This document shows, in pieces, positions 1 through 7,698 of a stretch of DNA of 16,290 bases. Positions within the stretch are counted from its first letter, which is position 1. Every line of letters starts with the position of its first letter. Both the position numbers and the translations under genes were made by a program. Below the pieces are notes generated by a model that saw only the letters and a program-made list of their open reading frames with translations, was not told the origin of the DNA and ran no database searches. Origin of the DNA: ZC4RG29 sp036563875 (lineage in GTDB: Bacteria > Bacteroidota > Bacteroidia > Cytophagales > Cyclobacteriaceae); contig DATCLO010000101.1 in NCBI GenBank assembly GCA_036563875.1, positions 1 through 16,290 on the forward strand, given 5' to 3'.

Positions 1-1
1 A

Positions 2-1759
2 CGCAGGGCATCGTCCATGATGGCCAGCTTATTCGCGGAAATAAAGCTGACGCCGTGGCTCAAGTACAGAACCAACGTTGGCAGTCAAATTCGCAACTAC
101 CGCGTTGGCTCATGGACAGGGCCGAATGCAACGAGTCACCTGACGAACCGGCCAAACACTGCTGGCTACAGCAATGAAGAGCGCTTCTCGTGGGTGATGG
201 AAAACCTGTTGTTTATCGACAAGACCTTTGCCGATGTTCACAAGGTTGGCATCACGTTGCTGCAATCAGCGCAGAAATACCGCCAGGAAAGTATCAATGC
301 GAGGGTGTCCAGCACGGTCATCGATATTGCCCAATGGTATGACCTCGCCTCCAATCTTAACGGATCGCCTGATGGCTACGGTACCGCCTTCACTGAAAAC
401 ACGCTCATGTCGTTTATGGGCCGCGTCAACTATTCATTCATGGACAGGTATCTGTTGACGGCGAGCGGAAGGTATGACGGAGCGTCCGTACTGGCCCCCG
501 GGCATAAGTGGCACTTCTTCCCTTCCTTTGCCGTAGCGTGGAAAATGCATGAAGAGACGTTCTTGTCCGGTGTTCCCTGGTTGGTTGAACTAAAACCGCG
601 TGTCGGCTATGGCGTAACGGGTAATTCATCGGTTCGTCCTTACACAACATCCGGACCTCTCAGCCGTAACCCTTACGTCTTTGGATCAACGCCTGCCATA
701 AGCTATCTGCCTCAACTGGTAAGGAACTCCCTGCTGGCCTGGGAAAGAACAGCACAGCTGAACATTGGCGTCGATTTCTCCATTCTCAGAAACCGGATAT
801 CCGGATCGCTTGAATGGTACGAGGCAAACACAAGCGATCTGATCCTTGTGAAGGACATGCCAGCAGTATCAGGTTACGTGCAGAAATATGAGAATGTCGG
901 CGCAACACGCAATCGCGGATTCGAGATAACGCTTTCCACCGTAAACATTGAGAAAGGCGATTTTACCTGGAGCATGGACATTAACTGGGCAACTAACCGC
1001 GAGGAAATCGTGGAGTTGTTGAACGGTAAACAGGACATGCTGGCGCAACGGTGGTTTATCGGTCATCCACTGCAGGTGTACTATCAGTATGCCAACGACG
1101 GCATCTGGCAAAACACGGCAGAAGATCTGGAAGAGATGGCCAAGTTCAACGCCAATGGGCACCGCTTCCATCCCGGAACCATTAAGGTTGTCGACCAAAA
1201 CGGTGACTATAGGATCACCGCCGACGACATGGTGATACGCGGATCGAATCGTCCGGACTGGACTGGCGGTATCACGAACACATTCCGTTACAAGAACTGG
1301 ACATTGAGCTCATTCATCTATGCGCGCTGGGGTCAAACCTACTTTGGCGGATATCCGAACTCTTACGGTGGCGTCTGGCCTAACGGACGCGTAGAGAACG
1401 ATGTATGGTCGTGGGATAACCCAGGTGGACGCTGGCCGATGCCAAACTTCGGTAATGTCGAAAACATTACAGCCGCTATGCAATACAACGACGGGTCTTT
1501 TGCTGTGGTGAGGAACATCTCACTTAACTACGACGTACCCGCTGCCTGGTTGCAACGGATATCGATGAAGAATCTGTCGCTCAACGTTCAGGTATTGAAT
1601 CCCTTCATCTTCGGAGGTGACGTCGTGAAGATGGGTTTGAACCCGGATGACGACACCAACTGGGATCGTGCTTCGTCGAACACAAATCCACTAGGAGGTA
1701 CGAACAATAACACGATCCTGCCTCAAAGTATAGTGTTTGGTGTAAGAGCCGGATTTTGA
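2..1759 (+). CDS. SusC/RagA-family TonB-dependent outer-membrane receptor (5' truncated)
   Basis: C-terminal ~585 residues of a SusC-like receptor, the barrel that takes up ligands across the outer membrane using TonB/ExbBD energy and is capped by its SusD partner. The frame is open to the left edge without a stop, so the Met codon at 17 is internal; signal peptide, carboxypeptidase-like domain and plug are outside the window (family members are about 1,000 aa). Visible: alternating aromatic/polar barrel strands, the family-typical stretch with LAWERTAQLNIGVDF and YENVGATRNRGFEI, an EF-hand-like acidic loop (DQNGDYRITADD, near residue 393 counted from base 17) followed by RPDWTGGI, and a C-terminal phenylalanine as expected of a BAM-assembled barrel. 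The susD-like gene starts 33 nt downstream, which fixes the family assignment. Substrate unknown; RagA-type peptide uptake cannot be excluded. Confidence 0.96.
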   Translation, partial: RRASSMMASLFAEIKLTPWLKYRTNVGSQIRNYRVGSWTGPNATSHLTNRPNTAGYSNEERFSWVMENLLFIDKTFADVHKVGITLLQSAQKYRQESINARVSSTVIDIAQWYDLASNLNGSPDGYGTAFTENTLMSFMGRVNYSFMDRYLLTASGRYDGASVLAPGHKWHFFPSFAVAWKMHEETFLSGVPWLVELKPRVGYGVTGNSSVRPYTTSGPLSRNPYVFGSTPAISYLPQLVRNSLLAWERTAQLNIGVDFSILRNRISGSLEWYEANTSDLILVKDMPAVSGYVQKYENVGATRNRGFEITLSTVNIEKGDFTWSMDINWATNREEIVELLNGKQDMLAQRWFIGHPLQVYYQYANDGIWQNTAEDLEEMAKFNANGHRFHPGTIKVVDQNGDYRITADDMVIRGSNRPDWTGGITNTFRYKNWTLSSFIYARWGQTYFGGYPNSYGGVWPNGRVENDVWSWDNPGGRWPMPNFGNVENITAAMQYNDGSFAVVRNISLNYDVPAAWLQRISMKNLSLNVQVLNPFIFGGDVVKMGLNPDDDTNWDRASSNTNPLGGTNNNTILPQSIVFGVRAGF

Positions 1760-1792
1760 CGGCGTTTCGCTACAACCTAAAAGATTCAAGAA

Positions 1793-3949
1793 ATGAAAAA
1801 ATATATAGTTCTACTCCTGATGACGACAGTGTCGTTCTCCTGCCAGGACTTCCTGGAAGAGAAACAGGTATCGACGCTTACACAGGACTACTACAACACT
1901 GAAGGTGGGCTTGACGCGCTCATCAAAGGGCTCTATGTCTTTGCACGCGTAAAGCATGAATGGGATGCCAACGGCGCCAAGCTGATCGAACCCGAAACCG
2001 ACGCCTACATGCACACCAATGGCGCCCTGGCACGTTTTCAGGCCTCTGCTTATGGCACGGATGTCAGCACAATAGCTGGTAACATCAACAACTTCCTGGG
2101 AGCACCGAACTCGTCATACGCTCCCATGGGCGCCTACCCGCACATCAACAGCTGCAACATCGCTCTTGATATTCTCGATAACCTGAGACCGGGAAGGTTC
2201 GGAACGGACGAAGCCTATAACCGGATGCGAAAAGCAGAAGTGCTATTCCTCCGCGCGTGGGCGTATTACCTCCTTACCAACCAGCTGGGTGATGTACCGC
2301 TGCTGTTGAATCCCAAACGGGAAGACAACGGTATCTACTATTATCCGAAGAGCTCTATCGAAGACATCTACAAGCGGATTATTGCAGATGTCCGGTTCGC
2401 TTTCGACAACCTGCCGGAGACACAGGCAGACCGCGGACGTGTTACCAAATGGGCAGCCGGTCACTTCCTGGCTAAGTTATACCTTAATCGTGCTCAGGCC
2501 GCGGGCTTCCAGAATGGTCCGCAACATCTGGCTATGTTGTACAAAGGAAACGTGGCTACAGATCTGGATTCCGTAATCTACCTGACCACTGAAGTGATAA
2601 ACGCAATGGGCGGCCCCGGAGGTCTGGCACCTGACTATTGGACACTCTTCGATCCGGCTGTCTCCGAAACATCGCCACACAAGGAAGTACTGTGGGCTGC
2701 GCAATTTGATGTAAACACATCGCTTAACGGGCGCTTCGGAGGAAACCGGTCATGCAATTACCATACGGGTGATTACACATTCCAGACAGGCGTTACACGC
2801 GCTATGGCCTACGGGCGACCCTTTGGGACCTACAAACCTACCGATTGGGCATATGACAACTTCCGCGACAAAGTGAACGATTCGCGTTACTACAAAACGT
2901 TCCAATACGAGTACATCAGCAATATGCCTAACTCCAGCAGCACGTCGTATACGTGGACGCAAGCTGCTGCTGATTGGTGGAACGCGAATAAGCCACCCGA
3001 AGCCCCAACAGTCAGCGCCGGTGAAAAACGCATCAAGCAAGGTCAACGCGCACTCATCTACCTGGAGAACCACAAGGATGATGCACTTGATTCAGCCATG
3101 GTTATGAGCCAACCTTACCAGTTCATGGTTCGGTGGGTTCAATCATCGAAGACCGGCAACTACTATTACCGCGTGTTCATCGACGGCTCGAGTATGGGTC
3201 TTGCCACGACGCGGACGGCACCGTACCTCTCGTCCAAGAAGTTTGTTGACCCGATGCGTGGAGGAAGTGCCAGTGAAGCAAACTTCAACAGCGAATCCGG
3301 AACGCGCGATGCCATCCTGATGCGCCTGGCAGAAACCTATTTGATCCGTGCTGAAGCATACGGACGTCTCGGACAGTATTCACTGGCTGTCGACGACATC
3401 AACGTTCTCCGTCAACGGGCAGCTTACAAAGGTGGTGAAAACAGGCCGTCGGTGCTGGTTGAGTGGGAGCCCGGAGCTGCTGCGTTGCCTGCTGAAGAAA
3501 AGGTTGCTCCTTACACCGTCAACGCGAGCACATTCGACGCTATTCGCGTCACAGAAAATCACTTTACCCCCGGAATGCCGGAAGCAGAAGCAGAAGGCTA
3601 CATCCCAACCGTGACAACTAAAGAAGAAATGTTCATTCATTTCATCTACAATGAAATGGCGCGCGAGTTCCTGTCAGAGGGCATCACCTGGGAGGCCCAA
3701 CACAATGCAGGAATTCTCTACGAACGCACCATCCACAACAATCAGATGGCTTCGCCTCTGACCGGGCTGTGGGATGTTGCCACCAACACCGAGAATGGAA
3801 ATGGGCAGGATGGCAATGGCAAGGGCCAAATGCAACCGTACCACACCTTCCGGCCCTGGCCGAACCAATACCTGTCGCTGCTTACCGACGAGCACGGCAA
3901 CCCGCTTGATGAAGAAGCGCGATCGCAATACCAGAATCCTGGTTATTAA
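1793..3949 (+). CDS. SusD/RagB-family outer-membrane lipoprotein
   Basis: Surface lipoprotein that forms the ligand-binding lid over the SusC-type barrel encoded just upstream. The N-terminus is a lipoprotein signal (charged MKK, hydrophobic core, then SFS before Cys17), followed by acidic QDFLEE, which fits the lipoprotein export signal of Bacteroidota surface lipoproteins. Hallmark SusD TPR-like helices are clear: KAEVLFLRAWAYYLLTNQLGDVPLLL near residues 144-171 (shown by RAWAYYLLTNQLGDVPLLL), and RLAETYLIRAEAYGRLGQYSLAVDDINVLR (shown by AETYLIRAEAYGRLGQ) later in the protein. The chain is 718 aa; typical SusD proteins are about 500-600, so the middle and C-terminal ligand-binding loops are enlarged, including a Gly/Asn-rich segment (NGNGQDGNGKG) near the C-terminus. 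The ATG at 1793 has no Shine-Dalgarno sequence but sits directly before the lipoprotein signal. Binding specificity cannot be deduced. Confidence 0.95.
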   Translation: MKKYIVLLLMTTVSFSCQDFLEEKQVSTLTQDYYNTEGGLDALIKGLYVFARVKHEWDANGAKLIEPETDAYMHTNGALARFQASAYGTDVSTIAGNINNFLGAPNSSYAPMGAYPHINSCNIALDILDNLRPGRFGTDEAYNRMRKAEVLFLRAWAYYLLTNQLGDVPLLLNPKREDNGIYYYPKSSIEDIYKRIIADVRFAFDNLPETQADRGRVTKWAAGHFLAKLYLNRAQAAGFQNGPQHLAMLYKGNVATDLDSVIYLTTEVINAMGGPGGLAPDYWTLFDPAVSETSPHKEVLWAAQFDVNTSLNGRFGGNRSCNYHTGDYTFQTGVTRAMAYGRPFGTYKPTDWAYDNFRDKVNDSRYYKTFQYEYISNMPNSSSTSYTWTQAAADWWNANKPPEAPTVSAGEKRIKQGQRALIYLENHKDDALDSAMVMSQPYQFMVRWVQSSKTGNYYYRVFIDGSSMGLATTRTAPYLSSKKFVDPMRGGSASEANFNSESGTRDAILMRLAETYLIRAEAYGRLGQYSLAVDDINVLRQRAAYKGGENRPSVLVEWEPGAAALPAEEKVAPYTVNASTFDAIRVTENHFTPGMPEAEAEGYIPTVTTKEEMFIHFIYNEMAREFLSEGITWEAQHNAGILYERTIHNNQMASPLTGLWDVATNTENGNGQDGNGKGQMQPYHTFRPWPNQYLSLLTDEHGNPLDEEARSQYQNPGY

Positions 3950-3970
3950 AAGCTCGTTCGGGATAGGGTT

Positions 3971-3997
3971 AGGGCCACTTCACGGTGGCCCTTTTTT
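3971..3997 (+). terminator. Rho-independent terminator after the susCD-like pair
   Basis: An 8-bp perfect stem (AGGGCCAC / GTGGCCCT) with a 6-nt loop (TTCACG) runs straight into a T-tract on the + strand, 22 nt after the SusD stop codon. On the - strand the same hairpin is not followed by a T run, so it is a good terminator only for + transcription. The last T's overlap the stop codon of the convergent glucosaminidase gene at 3996-3998. Confidence 0.85.
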
Positions 3998-4865
3998 ATT
4001 CTTCCTCCAGGAATTGAGGATTAATACGAAAGTTGTCGAAGCGCGTTAGGTTATTCTGTTGAATAATCGTTTTCAGCTGTTTGGTATAGGCAATCCCGCG
4101 CTCAGAGTACCGCGCAAGGTGTGGCAGAAGAAGGAAGGGATCATTTGTTTCATGACTTGCCCTGCGAAGGCTGCTGTACGCCCTGGCTGAACCCAGCGTT
4201 CGGAAATAGTCGTGAATGGATTGCGCGAGATTGTCGTACGACCTAACATAAATCTCCACGCTATCTCTCAACGAACCCGCCCTCATCCTGGGTTCGTTGG
4301 GGTTGTACGACCAGATTCCAAAGACATTGTTCGCCTCGAGAAAAAATCGGGATCTCCCCCATCCTGTTTCCACAGCCGCTTGCGCCAATACAATGCTGTT
4401 GGGCAACGTAATCATGCGCGTCAGCAAGTTCTCAGGGTTGGATGCATTATATCGTTGCCTTTGTTCTTCATAGAACGCGCTATCCCTCGAAGTCCATCGT
4501 TCCTTCTGCAGGAGGTAATGCAGTTTCGCCGCTTCCTGCTCAAGCGAGTGCTTCACTATCAGAATCGATGGCAACAATGCAGAAACAAAAAGCGACTTTG
4601 CCTGTTCTGTATGTACAGACTCCAGGCCAGGGATGTGACTGTAAAGGATGGGCTGTACTAAAGAATCGTCGACCGGAACGATCTGACTTAACGAATCCAC
4701 TTTAAGCTCTATCGCCTTTACCGCGTAAGTTCTGAATCCTTCTTCCTCGGAATAGATATGAATTGCGACGGCGGTCGCCAGCGCTGCGATCAGCAATCCG
4801 ACCAGCCAGCGAACATCAATGGGGCGGGATTCGCTGTATGCAACTCCTCCGGAGACTTCTTCCAT
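3996..4865 (-). CDS. Membrane-anchored glucosaminidase (Bax/FlgJ-like peptidoglycan hydrolase)
   Basis: Predicted endo-beta-N-acetylglucosaminidase of the Bax/FlgJ family, cleaving peptidoglycan glycan strands from the periplasmic side of the inner membrane. With the ATG at 4865 it is 289 aa: a short cytoplasmic tail, one membrane segment at about residues 19-38, a helical stalk to about 150, then the catalytic domain. The domain carries LPNSIVLAQAAVETGWGRSR, where Glu166 matches the catalytic glutamate of the family's ALES/TGWG motif, followed by EANNVFGIWSYNP and a C-terminal YSERGIAYTKQLKTII, typical of Bax-like proteins. A TTG at 4892 could add nine residues; ATG was preferred because neither start has a Shine-Dalgarno sequence. 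It is the last gene of the - strand operon, 33 nt after the LytTR regulator, which suggests co-expression with signalling. FlgJ itself is unlikely: no rod-binding domain or flagellar neighbours. Confidence 0.9.
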   Translation of the reverse strand: MEEVSGGVAYSESRPIDVRWLVGLLIAALATAVAIHIYSEEEGFRTYAVKAIELKVDSLSQIVPVDDSLVQPILYSHIPGLESVHTEQAKSLFVSALLPSILIVKHSLEQEAAKLHYLLQKERWTSRDSAFYEEQRQRYNASNPENLLTRMITLPNSIVLAQAAVETGWGRSRFFLEANNVFGIWSYNPNEPRMRAGSLRDSVEIYVRSYDNLAQSIHDYFRTLGSARAYSSLRRASHETNDPFLLLPHLARYSERGIAYTKQLKTIIQQNNLTRFDNFRINPQFLEEE

Positions 4866-4898
4866 GTTGCAAAAATACGGAACAATGGGCAAGTCATG

Positions 4899-5669
4899 TC
4901 AACCGTGTCCAAACAGGCGGATGAACGCATCCCTCCGTCGGGCGGAAAGGCTAACCGAATCGCCGTTATTCATAATCAGATAGCCGCCATCACCTTTCAC
5001 GTAACGCGCCACCTCCGAGAGGTTCACAAGAAAAGAATTGTGAACCCTGAAAAAACCGTGGTCGCCCAGCAGATTTTCATATTCTTTCAGGTGCTTACTC
5101 ACGAGCAGATTATCGCTCCTTTTCAAATGAAACAGAGTGTACGAGCCTTCCGCCTGACAATAATAGACATCCGAGACCCGGATGAATTCCAATCCCTCAG
5201 CCGTAGCAAGCGCAATGGTCTGATCCAGCCTGGACCTTCCCAGGTTTCTTAGCAGTGTGGTGACCTTCAGGTTATCAACATCGCGTTCTCTCTTTTCCGT
5301 CACTTTTCGAACCGCTTCCTGCAGTTCGTCGACATCAATAGGTTTCAGCAGGTAATCCAGCGCACTGAACTTAATCGCCTTCAGAGCATAATGCTCGAAA
5401 GCAGTCGTAAATATCACTTCAAAATCGAAGCCGTTGCACTGCTCCAGCAATTCGAACCCGTTGCCTCCCGGCATTTCGATATCGAGAAAAAGAAGGTCCG
5501 GCTTTTTAGTGCTGATCTCACGCACACCATCGGTGATATTATCGGCTCGTCCCACTACTTGCGTGTTCGGACAATAGTCTCGCAGCAGGTTTTCGAGCGA
5601 CATCATGCTATGGGGCTCATCTTCAACAATAACTACACGCAGCAAGTTGTCGTCTCCCTTAATCGTCAT
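4899..5669 (-). CDS. LytTR-family response regulator
   Basis: Cytoplasmic two-component response regulator, 256 aa. The receiver domain (about 10-130) has the acidic pair Glu16/Asp17, phospho-acceptor Asp63 in LLFLDIEMPGGNG, the switch Thr88/Thr89 in FTTAFEHYALKA, and Lys109 in LLKP. The C-terminal LytTR DNA-binding domain (about 150-256) shows IRVSDVYYCQAEGSYTLFHL and FFRVHNSFLVNL, the standard LytTR core, which binds direct repeats upstream of targets. The ATG at 5669 overlaps the end of the upstream TPR kinase gene by 11 nt, so the kinase is the obvious cognate partner and translation is probably coupled. All key residues are present. Targets are unknown; autoregulation of this operon is plausible, but its promoter is outside the window. 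Confidence 0.97.
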   Translation of the reverse strand: MTIKGDDNLLRVVIVEDEPHSMMSLENLLRDYCPNTQVVGRADNITDGVREISTKKPDLLFLDIEMPGGNGFELLEQCNGFDFEVIFTTAFEHYALKAIKFSALDYLLKPIDVDELQEAVRKVTEKRERDVDNLKVTTLLRNLGRSRLDQTIALATAEGLEFIRVSDVYYCQAEGSYTLFHLKRSDNLLVSKHLKEYENLLGDHGFFRVHNSFLVNLSEVARYVKGDGGYLIMNNGDSVSLSARRRDAFIRLFGHG

Positions 5670-7698
5670 ACTGATCAGGAATCGTAATTATGACTTTCGT
5701 TCCGCTGGAGCGCGAGGATTCGTTCAGATCTTCAATGCGAACAAGTGTCTTCCTGCTTTGCTTTTTGTTCAGCAGCGTTAGTCGCTGTTCTGCCAATGCC
5801 ATACCTCTTGGACGATGATCTGACCTTCCACCACCAAGGCGTCGGGCATGATTTCGGCCAACACCGTTGTCTTCCACTACACAGTAGACGTTGGTGCCTG
5901 AGCGCCTCAGGCTTATGGAAAGCCGCCCTCCTGCCGGACGATGCCGGAGACCATGCTGAATGGCATTCTCCACGTACGGTTGCAGCAATAGAAAAGGGAC
6001 TTCTACATTATGAATATCTATTTCAGGATCGACGGCAATTTCATGTTCAAACCGCTGCCCGAATCGCAATGCCTCAAGTTCGATGTACAATTCCAGCAAT
6101 CTCAATTCGTCTGCGAGAGGAACAATCGTATTCACCGAGTTTTCTAGCACCTGCCTCACGAGCTGCGAGAATCGAGACAAGTATCTCAAGGCATTGTGCT
6201 TGTCATTAGCCGTGATAAAGTGCTGAATTCCGTTCAGACAATTAAAAATGAAATGGGGATCCATCTGTGCTCTCAACATCCGCTTCTCAAGTTCCTTGTT
6301 TGCCTCCTCGATTTCCCGATTCTTGTTGGCAATTTCAAGGTTTTTCCTGGCCAGTTCCTCCTGTGCTTGCTTTTTCAATTTGTAACGTTTGTAGAGCACG
6401 ACAACCATGCCGGCCATAAAAAGGAAAGCAATCAACAGGCTAATGCGAACGCGTCGCTCAGCTACTGACCGCACCTCGAGCAATTCTATTGCCTTGCTTT
6501 TGGCCAACAGTTCCTTTTCCTTTTGTTCAGTCTCATACTTTACCTGAAGCTCGCTGAGTTGTCGGGTCTTTTCTGCGTCGAGCAGACTGTCTTTCAGCAT
6601 TGCATATTGCTGATGCACTTTGAGCGACTGATTGTAATCCCTCAGTTCCTCATAAATTGACGAGAGCGTTTTCAAAGCACCGACTTCTTCCGGCTTCATG
6701 CCGCTCTCCTGCGCTATGGCAACACTACGCTTTGCATATGGCAGCGCTTCCCTTGCACTGCCGGCCCTTCGCAGCATTTCTGCCATATCCTTTAGAAGTA
6801 CCGTCAAACCAAGATTGTATCCAATGGCCTCTCGTATTGAAAGCGACTCATTGTAAAACGCCAGCGCCTTCTTGTATTCGCCTCTTTCATTATGCACATC
6901 ACCAATGTTGCGCAGGCTCAATGCAATTCCCGGCTTATCGCCCAGCACCTGCTTGATGTCCATGGCCCGCTGAAAGAACATCAACGCGCTATCGTATGCT
7001 TCCTGATTCCTGAATGTCAAACCGAGGTTGTTTGAAACAACGCTCAGCTTCTGCAGATCGCCCTGTGTTCTCGCCAGATTCTCATACTCATGGAAGTAGT
7101 GTATCGCACTGTCATATTGCTTCAGCTGCCTGAAGAAAAGTGCGAGACTGTTTAACGACGCGTACAGAGCCGTTACATCGCCTAACTTTCTGCGTACCGC
7201 TAGTGCGCGGTGAAAAAAAAGATGAGCTTGGTCATTATTGCCTCTCAGTTGATGAGAGTTGCCGATGTTGTTCAGTACGTTGGCGCGCAACCGCTCGTCT
7301 CCAGCAGCCTCGAGTACAGGAAGGGCGGTATAGAAATTTTTAAGGCCAAGGGTGTAGTCACCCATTATGGTATTACAGATTCCAGCCTGACTGAGCGCCT
7401 CCCCTTCACCTTTTTGGTATCCAATTTCCCGGGCTAATGCTATTGCATCAGTGGCATACTCCAGCGCTTTGGCAGGTGTCTTATGTTTGAGCTCCCATGC
7501 CAACTTGTTGAGTACGTTAACTTTAACTGTATCCGGCAAATCAGCCCGTTCGAGTACTGCGGTAAGGCTGTCTTCGATTTGTGCCGCTACTATCAGGGGA
7601 GCGAGAAGCACGAGCAATAATATCGGGGCTCTCCGGTTCAAATCATCTGGGTGGGGATGATACTGGAAATTGCGAATTTTGAGGCTAAGTTTCAACAT
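5659..7698 (-). CDS. TPR sensor histidine kinase, LytS/His_kinase type
   Basis: Inner-membrane sensor kinase, 679 aa. Order: signal peptide (hydrophobic core about 24-39, ending VAAQ), periplasmic array of eight TPRs (about 60-370), coiled coil (about 372-413), transmembrane helix (about 418-436), second coiled coil (about 440-475), His_kinase domain with phospho-acceptor His482 in RAQMDPHFIFNCLNGIQ, then an ATPase domain with the N-box QPYVENAIQHGL (Asn578) and DNGVG (610-614). All catalytic motifs are intact, so it should autophosphorylate and pass phosphate to the LytTR regulator, whose gene overlaps its 3' end. The ATG at 7698 abuts the upstream stop (TGAATG) and has a strong AAGGAGG 7 nt before it; a TTG at 7641 would give a shorter leader before the signal core but lacks this support. 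The signal sensed by the TPRs is unknown. Confidence 0.96.
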   Translation of the reverse strand: MLKLSLKIRNFQYHPHPDDLNRRAPILLLVLLAPLIVAAQIEDSLTAVLERADLPDTVKVNVLNKLAWELKHKTPAKALEYATDAIALAREIGYQKGEGEALSQAGICNTIMGDYTLGLKNFYTALPVLEAAGDERLRANVLNNIGNSHQLRGNNDQAHLFFHRALAVRRKLGDVTALYASLNSLALFFRQLKQYDSAIHYFHEYENLARTQGDLQKLSVVSNNLGLTFRNQEAYDSALMFFQRAMDIKQVLGDKPGIALSLRNIGDVHNERGEYKKALAFYNESLSIREAIGYNLGLTVLLKDMAEMLRRAGSAREALPYAKRSVAIAQESGMKPEEVGALKTLSSIYEELRDYNQSLKVHQQYAMLKDSLLDAEKTRQLSELQVKYETEQKEKELLAKSKAIELLEVRSVAERRVRISLLIAFLFMAGMVVVLYKRYKLKKQAQEELARKNLEIANKNREIEEANKELEKRMLRAQMDPHFIFNCLNGIQHFITANDKHNALRYLSRFSQLVRQVLENSVNTIVPLADELRLLELYIELEALRFGQRFEHEIAVDPEIDIHNVEVPFLLLQPYVENAIQHGLRHRPAGGRLSISLRRSGTNVYCVVEDNGVGRNHARRLGGGRSDHRPRGMALAEQRLTLLNKKQSRKTLVRIEDLNESSRSSGTKVIITIPDQYDD

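Noticed and set aside
3972..3991. Hairpin as terminator for the - strand operon
   Set aside because: On the - strand the stem is followed by TAACCCTATCC, with no T run, so only + strand termination is supported.
4866..4892. TTG start adding nine residues to the glucosaminidase
   Set aside because: No Shine-Dalgarno sequence supports it and the extra residues add nothing to the membrane anchor; it remains possible.
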